DNA from: DASTGO01 sp035719045
GTDB taxonomy: Bacteria; Actinomycetota; Actinomycetes; Actinomycetales; Kineosporiaceae
NCBI GenBank assembly: GCA_035719045.1
Contig: DASTGO010000114.1
Coordinates: 1 to 14,770, forward strand
DNA length: 14,770 nt
Reading direction: 5' to 3'
A model generated the notes under the pieces. That model was not told where the DNA came from and searched no databases. It was given only the letters and a program-made list of their open reading frames with translations. Each line of letters opens with the position of its first letter. The first letter of the stretch is position 1. A program made the position numbers and the translations under genes. Shown here piece by piece: positions 5,925 to 12,605 of the stretch.

Positions 5925-7565
5925 TCAGCGGGTCAGCGACTCCACCCGGCGGAGCACCTCGGTGCGGCCGAGGGTCCGGGCCACGGCGAACAGGTCCGGG
6001 CTGCGGGTGGATCCGGTGAGGCAGACCCGGATCAGCTGCGAGGCCTCCCGGATCGAGCCGGGGTAGGCGTCCGGGTTGCGCTTGTACTCCTTCGGGCTGG
6101 GCGCGAACCCGTGCTTGTCCGCCAGGGTCCGGATCTGCCCGAACCACTCCTGGCCGTCCTCGGTCTCCAGGTACCCGTCGGCGAAGTCGCGTGCGAAACT
6201 GCGCACCAGATCGGCGGGCACGCCGCTCAGCCGCTCGTCGTCGGGTCCGACGACCTCGAACAGTTCGGGGAAGAAGAACCCGTAGGCGCCCCGGAAGTCC
6301 GACCACTTGCGCAGGTCCTTGCGCGGGTTCTCGACCCCCTCCCGCTCGACGGCCAGGGCGGCCAGGGCGAGTTCCGTGCGCGCCCGCAGGACGGCGGCCA
6401 GGTCCGGGTCGTACTCGTCCGCCCACACCAGCAGCGCGTCCAGGATCTGCCGGCCGGTGAGGGTGGCGATGTGGTCGGCGCTGATGTCCTCGAGCTTGAC
6501 CAGATCCACCAGCGGGCCCGCGACACCGCACTCGGACAGCTGGATCGGCTCGTCCAGGGCCTGGGCCAGGGGCAGCTCGGCGAGCCGGCCGTTGGCCAGG
6601 CCGCGCAGGTAGTACAGGACGGCCTCGGCGGGGAACCCGAGCCCGATGTAGTGGTCCACCCCTGCCTCGGGGTCCTTGCGCTTGGACAGCTTGCGCTTGC
6701 CGCCGGGGATCTGCTTCAGCAGCGAGGCGATGTGCGCGTACTCCGGCAGGTCGAAACCCAGCGCCCGGAACAGCTGCAGGTGCACGGGCACCGACGACAG
6801 CCACTCCTCGCCGCGGATCACGAGGTTGACCCGCATCAGGTGATCGTCCACCGCATGGGCCATGTGGTACGTGGGCAGCCGGACCTCGTTGGCCGAGGAC
6901 TTGAGGATGACCACGTCGTTGTAGTTGTCCTCCGCGGACAACCGGCCACGGATCGCGTCGTCGAACTCGGTGCGGCTGCCGGTGAGCCCCGGGGAGCGGA
7001 ACCGTACGACGTACGGCCTGCCCGCCTCCAGCGCCGCCCGGACGTCCGACTCCGAGGCATAGCGCCACAGTGCCCACTCACCGTAGTACCCGGTCGGGAT
7101 CTTGAGCGTGGTCTGCCGCTCCCGGTTCGCGGCCAGCTCCTCCTCGGTCGCGAAGCAGAGGAAGGCCTTGTCGTCACGCAAGAGCTGCCGGACATAGGAC
7201 TGGTAGATCAGCGAGCGCCTGCTCTGCTGGTACGGGCCGTAGTCACCGCCGGGGTCGCCCTCGTCAGGCTCGGTACCGAAGTACCGGAAGGCACGGTCGA
7301 ACTGCTCCAGCGCCCCCTCGACCTCACGTGCCTGGTCGGTGTCCTCGATCCGGATCAGGAAGCGGCCACCACTGCGGCGGGCGATGTCCTTGTCGATCAT
7401 CGCGACGTAGATGCCGCCGATGTGCACGAAACCGGTCGGGGACGGGCCGAGCCGGGTGACCTTCGCGCCGACGGGCAGATCGCGGGGCGGGTACCGGTGC
7501 TCCCAGTGGTCGACCTCCGGCAGATCGTCCGGGAACAGCGAGTCGATCAGCGCCGGGTCGAGCAT
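5925..7565 (-). CDS. gltX: Glutamyl-tRNA synthetase, clostridial-like type
   Basis: A 546-residue class I aminoacyl-tRNA synthetase that charges tRNA-Glu with glutamate in the cytoplasm. Visible landmarks are PSPTGFVHIGG at 41-51 (HIGH-type nucleotide motif), RIEDTDQAREVEGA at 72-85, GPYQQSRR at 110-117, RGEEW at 251-255, and the KMSKS-type loop KLSKR at 292-296. An all-helical anticodon-binding half follows. It is longer than the roughly 470-500 residues common for bacterial GluRS. Its N-terminus (LFP, then YPPRDLPVGAKVTR before the HIGH motif) and the GYYGEWALWR segment resemble forms I associate with clostridia rather than the standard actinobacterial GltX. A second, ordinary gltX may therefore exist elsewhere in the genome (inference). 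The ATG at 7565 has a GGAGG (7576-7580) 10 bases upstream, which supports this start. It seems to be transcribed alone: a terminator-like hairpin separates it from the WXG cassette. Confidence 0.9.
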   Translation of the reverse strand: MLDPALIDSLFPDDLPEVDHWEHRYPPRDLPVGAKVTRLGPSPTGFVHIGGIYVAMIDKDIARRSGGRFLIRIEDTDQAREVEGALEQFDRAFRYFGTEPDEGDPGGDYGPYQQSRRSLIYQSYVRQLLRDDKAFLCFATEEELAANRERQTTLKIPTGYYGEWALWRYASESDVRAALEAGRPYVVRFRSPGLTGSRTEFDDAIRGRLSAEDNYNDVVILKSSANEVRLPTYHMAHAVDDHLMRVNLVIRGEEWLSSVPVHLQLFRALGFDLPEYAHIASLLKQIPGGKRKLSKRKDPEAGVDHYIGLGFPAEAVLYYLRGLANGRLAELPLAQALDEPIQLSECGVAGPLVDLVKLEDISADHIATLTGRQILDALLVWADEYDPDLAAVLRARTELALAALAVEREGVENPRKDLRKWSDFRGAYGFFFPELFEVVGPDDERLSGVPADLVRSFARDFADGYLETEDGQEWFGQIRTLADKHGFAPSPKEYKRNPDAYPGSIREASQLIRVCLTGSTRSPDLFAVARTLGRTEVLRRVESLTR

Positions 7566-7703
7566 CGGAACGGGGCCTCCGTTGTGCGTGTCACGTGGGG
7601 CTCACGCTATCAGCCGGTCACCGGGAGCTGACGGCTGCCGCGGGGTGGACGGGAGACGGTGCCGCGCGCACGGGGCGCAGACCCGGTCGCGGACTGACCG
7701 TGC

Positions 7704-7753
7704 CCGGATCCGGGTCTGCCGCACTGCCGCGAGCGCGGCGGACCCGGAGCCGG
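7704..7753 (-). terminator. Imperfect 19-bp hairpin downstream of the WXG cassette
   Basis: The 19 bases at 7704-7722 pair with 7735-7753 with two mismatches (core TCCGGGTC with GACCCGGA), leaving a 12-base loop. It begins about 24 bases past the stop of the WXG100 gene on the minus strand, so it probably ends that transcript before gltX. The right arm runs into a short GGAGCC repeat (about 7746-7764). Confidence 0.6.
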
Positions 7754-7776
7754 AGCCGGAGCCGACGGTGCCGGGA

Positions 7777-8073
7777 TCAGCCGCCGATCTGGCTGCCGAG
7801 CTGGCTGTCCAGCTCCTGGTGCTTGGCGACGACCTGGTCGAGGAATGTGCTCATCCCGGCGAGGCCATCGAGCACGTTCTTCGCGCCGGTGTCCCACTGC
7901 TGGTAGGACGAGTGGAACTTGCCGGAGGCCAACTGGGTCTTGAAACCCGATCCGACCAGGTTCTCGATCATCGACTTCAGCTGCTGGACCTGGTCGATCA
8001 TGCTCTGGTGCGCTGACTTCATCCGGTTCGACGCGGCCTGGACCTCGCCGTACCCGACGTTGATGTCCACCAT
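7777..8073 (-). CDS. WXG100-family (ESX/type VII-like) small protein
   Basis: A 98-residue all-helical protein of WXG100 size with a helix-turn-helix hairpin plan. Helix one runs about 8-39 (VQAASNRMKSAHQSMIDQVQ onward) and helix two about 52-95 (QQWDTGAKNVLDGLAGMSTF). The spacing of W60, the A-x-x-V-x-x-G-L-x-G-M stretch and the amphipathic end fits the family. WXG100 proteins form dimers exported by type VII systems. Two hallmarks are altered: the turn reads GSGFKTQ (41-47) instead of W-x-G, and the YxxxD/E export signal position reads H85-Q-E-L-D89, with His for Tyr. There is no signal peptide. The ATG at 8073 has AGGGGAG (8081-8087) 7-8 bases upstream. It is the last gene of a three-gene minus-strand set and is followed by a hairpin terminator. 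Whether it is secreted is uncertain. Confidence 0.8.
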   Translation of the reverse strand: MVDINVGYGEVQAASNRMKSAHQSMIDQVQQLKSMIENLVGSGFKTQLASGKFHSSYQQWDTGAKNVLDGLAGMSTFLDQVVAKHQELDSQLGSQIGG

Positions 8074-8080
8074 GGTGAAG

Positions 8081-8100
8081 CTCCCCTTCGCTCACGCGAA
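8081..8100 (-). promoter_or_regulatory. Ribosome binding site abutted by a GNRA-loop hairpin
   Basis: On the minus strand, TTCGC (8100-8096), a GTGA tetraloop and GCGAA (8091-8087) form a 5-bp stem that runs straight into the AGGGGAG ribosome binding site of the WXG100 gene. The last base of the stem is shared with the binding site, so folding could limit ribosome access. The regulatory role is inferred. Confidence 0.35.
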
Positions 8101-8175
8101 CCCACCCGTGCGGGCCGCTCATCTCCTGCACCAGCCGTGACGCGGCGGGCGGGTGCGAACCTCATGCCCCGGCGT

Positions 8176-8886
8176 TCACTGCTGCCCCGCGGGGCGGGCA
8201 GCGCTGCCGGGTGCGTCGTCGGTCGGGCCTCCGGCCGCTGCGGTGGTGTCCGGGTCGGGGTCCTCGTGGGGGGCCCAGCTGAAGGTCCCGCTGATGGCGT
8301 CGAACAGGTCCAGCAGGGCCTCGGCGAGCTGTGACTGCGGGCTGGTCAGCACCACGTCCAGCACCCCGCCGCCCTCCGGGACCGGCCAGAGGGTGTGCAT
8401 GGTCACCGCGTCGAGACCGGGCCCCTCGCCTGCGTCCCGGAGGACCTCGACGCCGCTGACCCGCACCGCCCGCCCCGCCGGGAGGTCCTGCACCTGCACC
8501 CGCCGCCAGGAACCCCCGCCCTCGGCGCCCTCATGGGCGGTGATCCCCGCAGCGATCGCCTCGACGGTGTTCGCGTCCGGGTCCGGCGACCCCTCGGTCC
8601 GGAACACCATGAGGGACGCCAGGATCGTGCCCGCATCGACGACGGGGTCCGCGGTGACGGCGCACAGGAGAGCGCCACGCCGCTGTGCATCCTCCGCCAC
8701 CTCCCGCAGCAGCCGCAGCAGGGCGCTACGGAACGGGCGCAGTTGCGGGCGGTGGGCGATCCGGGCGTCCACCAGCCGGGACAGGTCCGCGGTGCGGGTG
8801 GCCCGCCAGGCGTCGAACTGGAACCACGACGGGGGCACCTGCACCCGGAACCCCGGCGGACGCGGCTGCGCGGCGGGGGCGGTCAC
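8176..8886 (-). CDS. Unrecognised 236-residue protein of the WXG cassette
   Basis: I do not recognise this protein. It begins with a GTG at 8886 whose bases overlap the stop of the preceding WXG-like gene (GTGA), so translation is probably coupled. The N-terminus is VTAPAAQPRPPGFRVQVPPS followed by WFQFD. Next comes a basic helical stretch (about 25-75, rich in Arg and Leu), then strands such as ALLCAVTADPV and ILASLMVF. The last folded part, around 165-200, reads VTMHTLWPVPEGGGVLDVVL then TSPQ and an amphipathic helix LAEALLDLFDAISGTFSW. That closing order (strand, T-S-P, helix, F-S-W) resembles the Mog1/PsbP-like alpha/beta fold used by some actinobacterial accessory proteins, but this is only a shape impression. 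The last 30 residues are disordered (Asp/Ala/Gly/Pro). No signal peptide or membrane segment is seen, so it is probably cytoplasmic. By position it may help handle the two WXG-family proteins. Confidence 0.7.
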   Translation of the reverse strand: MTAPAAQPRPPGFRVQVPPSWFQFDAWRATRTADLSRLVDARIAHRPQLRPFRSALLRLLREVAEDAQRRGALLCAVTADPVVDAGTILASLMVFRTEGSPDPDANTVEAIAAGITAHEGAEGGGSWRRVQVQDLPAGRAVRVSGVEVLRDAGEGPGLDAVTMHTLWPVPEGGGVLDVVLTSPQSQLAEALLDLFDAISGTFSWAPHEDPDPDTTAAAGGPTDDAPGSAARPAGQQ

Positions 8887-9236
8887 TGCGGGCCCGCGGA
8901 CCTGGTCCGGCCCGGGGTGGGTGCGGACGATCCGGCCGTGGCGGTGGCGGCGGGCCCGGTCGTGGTGAGGGAGTCCGCGAGCCCTTGGTCCACCGCACGG
9001 GTGCCGTCGATCAGCGCCTGCATCATGGCCACCCCGCGCTGGAGCAGTTCGTCCATGGCCTGCCGGTTGTCGGAGGTCTCGTGGAAAAAGCGGGCGAGCG
9101 CGGCTTCGACCTTCGGGGAACCGGTCACGCCGGTCGTCAGCTGCGTGCCGAGGCCGTTCAGCGCCGACCGCACCTCTGCCAGCGACTGCGCGACCTCCCG
9201 GGCGACCGCGAGGTCCGCCCCGTAACCGTCTGCCAT
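8883..9236 (-). CDS. WXG100-like protein with a low-complexity C-terminal tail
   Basis: A 117-residue protein starting MADGYGADLAVAREVAQSLA. Two long helices (about 8-33 and 43-90) flank a short turn, T-G-V-T-G-S-P-K, where W-x-G would normally sit. The second helix has the ARFFHET...MDELLQRGVAMMQALIDG pattern of the family, and no YxxxD/E signal is evident (nearest is V-D-Q-G-L-A-D). About 30 residues of Thr/Ala/Ser/Pro follow, unlike a compact WXG100 protein. The ATG at 9236 has a G-rich stretch (GGGGGA) just upstream. An earlier ATG at 9284 would add 16 Arg/Gly-rich residues and is less likely. It is the first gene of the cassette, overlaps the next by four bases, and could pair with the WXG100 protein at 7777-8073. 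A DUF-type WXG relative of unknown function is an equally fair label. Confidence 0.7.
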   Translation of the reverse strand: MADGYGADLAVAREVAQSLAEVRSALNGLGTQLTTGVTGSPKVEAALARFFHETSDNRQAMDELLQRGVAMMQALIDGTRAVDQGLADSLTTTGPAATATAGSSAPTPGRTRSAGPQ

Positions 9237-9273
9237 ACGTCCCCCGCCCCCCGGCCGGCACCGCTCGTCGACC

Positions 9274-9304
9274 GACCGCGGCACCCGGCAGCGCGGTCAG
9301 GCTA
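9274..9304 (-). promoter_or_regulatory. Candidate promoter and operator for the WXG cassette
   Basis: On the minus strand TTGATC (9329-9324) and TAGCCT (9304-9299) form a -35/-10-like pair with a 19-base gap. Just downstream lies a perfect 7-bp inverted repeat, GACCGCG at 9274-9280 and CGCGGTC at 9292-9298, spanning the expected transcription start, where a regulator could bind. The promoter match is modest and the operator role is inferred. Confidence 0.3.
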
Positions 9305-9334
9305 ACGCAATCCGGACCAGGTGGATCAAGCCGG

Positions 9335-9340
9335 TAGCGT
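9335..9340 (+). promoter_or_regulatory. Candidate -10 element for the Ser/Thr kinase gene
   Basis: TAGCGT at 9335-9340 is a good actinobacterial -10 (TAnnnT), with no clear -35 at the right distance. It predicts a transcript start near 9347, which leaves both possible kinase start codons (9361 and 9424) usable. Confidence 0.35.
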
Positions 9341-9423
9341 GGTGGTGAAGAGCCCTGACCATGGCGTACGTAGGTGAACACAGTCCGTCATTGACGCAGC
9401 GGCGGAACGGGGGAGTGGCCGGC

Positions 9424-11286
9424 GTGGACTTCGGCGACAAGTACCAGGGCGCGACGCCGATCGGCCACGGCGCCGCCGGGACCGTCTACCTCGCCCGGTC
9501 GGTGGTGTTCGACCGGGACGTCGCCATCAAGGTGTTCCACGGCACACTGGAGGACGAGCGGCTCCAGCGGGACTTCCGCCGGGAGTGTCAGGTCCTCGGC
9601 GGGCTCGCCGACCACCGGCACATCGTCGCGGTGTACGACAGCGGCATCACCCGCGACGGCCGGCCGTTCCTCGTGATGCCCTACCACGACCTCGGGAGCC
9701 TGCCCGCCGACCGCAGGCTCGATCCGGGGGAGGCGGCCGGGGTGGCGGTCGCCGTCGCGGAGGCCCTCCAGGCGGCCCACGGGCGCAGGATCCTGCACCG
9801 GGACGTCAAGCCCCAGAACGTCCTGCGCTCCTCCGTTGGCTCGGTGGTGCTGGCGGACTTCGGGATCAGCGTCCGCTCGACGGCGGAGCTGACCTCGAAC
9901 GCGGCCACCGCCAGTTACGCTGCGCCCGAGGTGCTGGCCGACCACACCGCCGCCTCGCCGGCCTCCGACCTCTACGGTCTCGCGGCCACCCTGTACACCC
10001 TGCTGGCCGGTCACCCGCCGCACCCGCCGACCCCGGGTGAGACCGAGCTGCGGTACCTGCAGCGGGTCGTCGACGAGCCGCATCTGTCCCTGCCCGGCGA
10101 CGTCCCGCCGGCGCTGGCCGCGGTGGTGGAGGCCGGGCTGGCGAAGAGCCCGGCGGACCGTCCGGCCTCGGCACACGACTTCGCCGCCGCCGTCCGGTCG
10201 GCGGCCCAGGTCGCGGGACTGGATCTGTCGCTGCGGGCACGTCCGACCCGGCCACCGGCGCCGGAGTCCGGGGACGAAGAAGCCCCCGCCGCGACCGCTG
10301 AGCCGTCCGGGACCGCTGAGGGGTCCGGGACCGCTGAGGGGTCCGGGGAGCCGCAACTCCCGGTCCCGACGGCGACCGGTTCCGGCTCCGCCCCGGCCAC
10401 CGGCGGGAACGCGGGCGGTCCCGCGGACGTGGACACCGCGCAGGTCCCCGCCGTGTCGGTGACCAACACCGTGTCGGTGACCAGCAACGACGGCGGACCG
10501 GCCGATGTCGCAGCCTTCGTCGCCATGACCCGCACCCAGGGGCCCGTGGTCCCGGCCCAGGCCGCACGGAGCGGGGAGAGCACCGGCCGTGGCAGGCGCT
10601 GGGCCCTGGCCGCCGCCGGTGCCGGTGGGGTGGCCGTCATCGCCGTCGCCGTCGCGCTCGTGTTCCGGCCGGATCCGGGCCCGGCCAGGGCCACCCCGGC
10701 GCTCACACCCTCGCTCACGTCGTCGCCGAACGCGACCACCACCGCCACGCCGCCGTCCGCGATGCCCGTCCCGGCCCCCGCCGTGCCGGGGACCGCCACC
10801 GACATCCCGGCGCCAGTGCCCTCGCCGGTCACCGTCACCGTCCCGAACGCGCCGGCGCCCGCCTCGTCGTCCGCCCGCCGCCCGACGTCCGTTCCGGCGC
10901 CGCCACCGGCGCCGCCACCGGCACCGGCACCCCCGCCGCCTCCCGCCAAGCAGTACGACGCGAACGGCGTCCTCCTGGGCAGGGTCACCGCGACGGTGGA
11001 CGGGAAGGGGAACGCCGTGCTCACCGGGACCGTCGAGGTGAACCGCTCGGTGAAGTTCGTCTACCTGCAGATCGTGGTGCGGGGGCCGAACGGTGAGCTC
11101 AGGGACGCGCAGGGCAAGGCCCTCGACATCGCGTTCACCCCCGGCGTCACCGTCACGTCGTCGAGGACGATCTCGGGCAGCCGGCACTACGCCGCGGGCA
11201 CGTACACCACGGACATCGGGTACAGCCTCGACGGCAAGAAGTGGATCAACGGGCCGAGAATCTCGTTCACCGCCCCCGCGGCCTGA
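9424..11286 (+). CDS. Receptor-type Ser/Thr protein kinase with an unrecognised external domain
   Basis: Numbering is from the GTG at 9424 (620 residues). That start has GGGGGAG at 9409-9415, spaced 8 bases, and places the glycine loop IGHGAAGTVY near residue 13. An ATG at 9361 would add 21 residues but has a poorer site. The kinase domain looks complete and active: Lys36 in VAIKVFHG, HRDVKPQN at 125-132, DFG at 145-147, activation loop ending SYAAPE. After it come a Ser/Thr/Pro/Gly-rich cytoplasmic linker of about 110 residues, a basic RGRRW, and one membrane helix (about 392-415). A long Pro/Ala/Thr stalk leads to a C-terminal domain of about 110 residues (from QYDANGVLLG) with alternating beta-strand patterning and no PASTA or NHL repeats. 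It likely senses an external signal and phosphorylates cytoplasmic targets. It is divergent from the WXG cassette, so a shared role is possible. Confidence 0.88.
   Translation: MDFGDKYQGATPIGHGAAGTVYLARSVVFDRDVAIKVFHGTLEDERLQRDFRRECQVLGGLADHRHIVAVYDSGITRDGRPFLVMPYHDLGSLPADRRLDPGEAAGVAVAVAEALQAAHGRRILHRDVKPQNVLRSSVGSVVLADFGISVRSTAELTSNAATASYAAPEVLADHTAASPASDLYGLAATLYTLLAGHPPHPPTPGETELRYLQRVVDEPHLSLPGDVPPALAAVVEAGLAKSPADRPASAHDFAAAVRSAAQVAGLDLSLRARPTRPPAPESGDEEAPAATAEPSGTAEGSGTAEGSGEPQLPVPTATGSGSAPATGGNAGGPADVDTAQVPAVSVTNTVSVTSNDGGPADVAAFVAMTRTQGPVVPAQAARSGESTGRGRRWALAAAGAGGVAVIAVAVALVFRPDPGPARATPALTPSLTSSPNATTTATPPSAMPVPAPAVPGTATDIPAPVPSPVTVTVPNAPAPASSSARRPTSVPAPPPAPPPAPAPPPPPAKQYDANGVLLGRVTATVDGKGNAVLTGTVEVNRSVKFVYLQIVVRGPNGELRDAQGKALDIAFTPGVTVTSSRTISGSRHYAAGTYTTDIGYSLDGKKWINGPRISFTAPAA
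10295..10348 (+). repeat. Three 18-bp in-frame repeats in the kinase linker
   Basis: Copies at 10295-10312, 10313-10330 and 10331-10348 follow CCGCTGAGSSGTCCGGGR and encode repeated G-T-A-E-(P/G)-S units. The unit length is a multiple of three, so copy number could vary between strains without a frameshift, changing the linker between kinase domain and membrane. Confidence 0.75.
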
Positions 11287-11303
11287 CCCCGGCCACGGTC
11301 AGG
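11282..11303. terminator. Hairpin containing both stop codons of convergent genes
   Basis: CCTGACC (11282-11288) pairs perfectly with GGTCAGG (11297-11303) around an 8-base loop. The left arm holds the kinase stop TGA (11284-11286) and the right arm holds the ecfT stop on the other strand (11299-11301). Only 12 bases separate the two genes, so this short stem is the only visible candidate for a shared terminator. It lacks a T-tract. Confidence 0.5.
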
Positions 11304-11910
11304 GATCGTCGACGCCGCGGGCCGCGAGGGCCTCGCCGAGCCGGTCCGCATGCCGGACCGCCCGGATCACCAGGGGCACGACGAACGCGCGCGGGGAACG
11401 CTCGGCGCCCCGGGCCACCCGTGCCTGCTGGACCTGCCCGGCGAGTTCGGTGAGTACCGGGACGGTCCGCACCGCCAGCGCCAGCACCAGGCCGGCCCGC
11501 TGCGGGTCGACGCCGCACCTGCGCAGCGGGCGCAGTCCTGCCACGACGGCGTCGAGCAGGTCCTGGGTCCGGGTGGTCACGGTGACCAGGCCTGCTCCTG
11601 CCACCGCGAGCAGCAGCGTGCCGGTCACCACCGCGGCCTCGGCCGGTCCGGACGTCCAGGTCTGGAAGGCCGCCACCAGCACCGCGAACAGCAGGACCGG
11701 CCTGACCTGGGCGAACAGCACCCGCGGGCCGATCCGGGCCAGCGCGGCGAGTCCGGCCAGCAGCAGGGTGCCGGCAGTCACGACGGCGGGGGACCGCAGC
11801 AGGGCGATCAGGACGAGGAACGCGGTCAGCCCGGCCAGTTTCAGGCCGGCCGGTGCGCGGTGCAGCGGGGAGTTCCCCGGCAGGTATGCCCCGGTCAGCA
11901 CGGCGGGCAC
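11299..11910 (-). CDS. ecfT: ECF transporter transmembrane protein EcfT (BioN-like)
   Basis: A 203-residue membrane protein of the EcfT/CbiQ family, which couples ATP hydrolysis by the ECF ATPase to a substrate-binding S component. It opens with TGAYLPGNSPLHRAPAGLKL, the usual cytoplasmic lead-in. Hydrophobic helices follow at about 24-38, 41-59, 70-82 and 93-112, then a long cytoplasmic coupling region. Both family coupling motifs are present: A-R-G at 166-168 (QQARVARG) and A-R-G at 197-199 near the end (EALAARG). Around 200 residues is the short form seen for BioN-type proteins rather than the roughly 260 of group II EcfT. The GTG at 11910 is one base after the ATPase stop (TGA G GTG). A GTG at 11901 is an alternative and sits better behind the GAGG. 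Biotin specificity is inferred from the operon, as no S component lies in the window. Confidence 0.85.
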   Translation of the reverse strand: MPAVLTGAYLPGNSPLHRAPAGLKLAGLTAFLVLIALLRSPAVVTAGTLLLAGLAALARIGPRVLFAQVRPVLLFAVLVAAFQTWTSGPAEAAVVTGTLLLAVAGAGLVTVTTRTQDLLDAVVAGLRPLRRCGVDPQRAGLVLALAVRTVPVLTELAGQVQQARVARGAERSPRAFVVPLVIRAVRHADRLGEALAARGVDDP

Positions 11911-11911
11911 C

Positions 11912-12604
11912 TCATGCCGGGTCGTCCAGCAGCCGCTCGTAAGCCGCCAGGGCCGGACCGGGCGCGTCATCGGCCACCACCCGGCCACGGTCGACCACGA
12001 GTACCCGGTCGAACCCGGAGAGCTGCCCCAGGTGATGGGTCACCAGGACGACCTGCTGGGGCAGTTCGGCCAGCAGCCCGGCGACCGACCGGGCGTTGCG
12101 GGCGTCGAGCAGGGTGGTCGGTTCGTCGCAGACCAGGACGTCCGGCTCGGTGACGAGCACCGAGGCGAGGGCCAGGAGTTGCTTCTGCCCTCCGGACAGC
12201 AGATGGGCGGGATGGTCGCCGTGGCCGCCGAGGCCGAACCGTTCCAGCGTGGCGTGGACCCGCTCATCCCGCTCGGCCCGGCGCAGCCCGCTGCGGCGCA
12301 GGGAGAACGCGACATCCTCGGCGACCGTCGGCATGACGATCTGGGCGTCGGGGTCGGAGAACACGAAACCCACCCGCCGACGGACCGCGGGCCCGTCGCG
12401 ACGGGTGTCCAACCCGTCCACGAGCACCCGGCCCCGGGACGGCAGGACCAGCCCGTTGAGCATCCGGGCCAGCGTGGACTTGCCGGACCCGTTCGCCCCC
12501 ACGATGCCGATACGCCGCTGGGTCAGCGTCAGATCGACCCCGCTCAGGACCTCCCGCTCGCCGTACCGGTGGCTGACGGCCTCGAGCCGGATCGCACCCC
12601 CCAC
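11912..12604 (-). CDS. ecfA: ECF transporter ATP-binding protein (BioM/CbiO-like)
   Basis: A 230-residue ABC ATPase that energises vitamin uptake at the inner face of the membrane. All motifs are intact: Walker A GANGSGKST at 36-44, Q-loop Gln88 in SDPDAQIVMPTV (the D-P-D-A-Q-I form typical of ECF ATPases), signature LSGGQKQ at 136-142, Walker B VLVCDEP with D160 and E161, and switch His190 in LVTHH. The start GTG at 12604 lies one base after the thiolase stop (TGAGGTG), the same junction as between this gene and ecfT. A single compact ATPase with one dedicated T protein is the layout of group I ECF systems such as BioMNY, rather than the two-ATPase EcfAA'T module. It is third in a ligase-thiolase-ATPase-EcfT operon. 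Cobalt or nickel transport (CbiO-like) is the main alternative, but no neighbouring gene supports it. Confidence 0.88.
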   Translation of the reverse strand: MGGAIRLEAVSHRYGEREVLSGVDLTLTQRRIGIVGANGSGKSTLARMLNGLVLPSRGRVLVDGLDTRRDGPAVRRRVGFVFSDPDAQIVMPTVAEDVAFSLRRSGLRRAERDERVHATLERFGLGGHGDHPAHLLSGGQKQLLALASVLVTEPDVLVCDEPTTLLDARNARSVAGLLAELPQQVVLVTHHLGQLSGFDRVLVVDRGRVVADDAPGPALAAYERLLDDPA

Positions 12605-12605
12605 C

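Noticed and set aside
5040..7631. A very long open frame on the + strand opposite the tRNA synthetase gene
   Set aside because: It is antisense to a gene with all GluRS motifs and its product is Arg/Gly/Gln-rich with no domain; GC-rich codon bias keeps stop codons out of this frame.
7744..7764. Short GGAGCC repeat as a CRISPR or iteron array
   Set aside because: Only about three 6-bp units without spacers, partly belonging to the terminator stem.
7566..7776. Possible tRNA or T-box leader upstream of gltX
   Set aside because: No cloverleaf, no T-box core sequence and no antiterminator pairing seen; only a small bulged stem at 7611-7637.
8887..9381. Extension of the 236-residue gene upstream to near 9381
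   Set aside because: The added part is the out-of-frame shadow of the WXG-like gene at 8883-9236; the GTGA overlap at 8886 gives a natural start.
9388..11187. Long minus-strand open frame opposite the Ser/Thr kinase
   Set aside because: Arg/Gly-rich with no recognisable fold, and the + strand carries complete kinase motifs.
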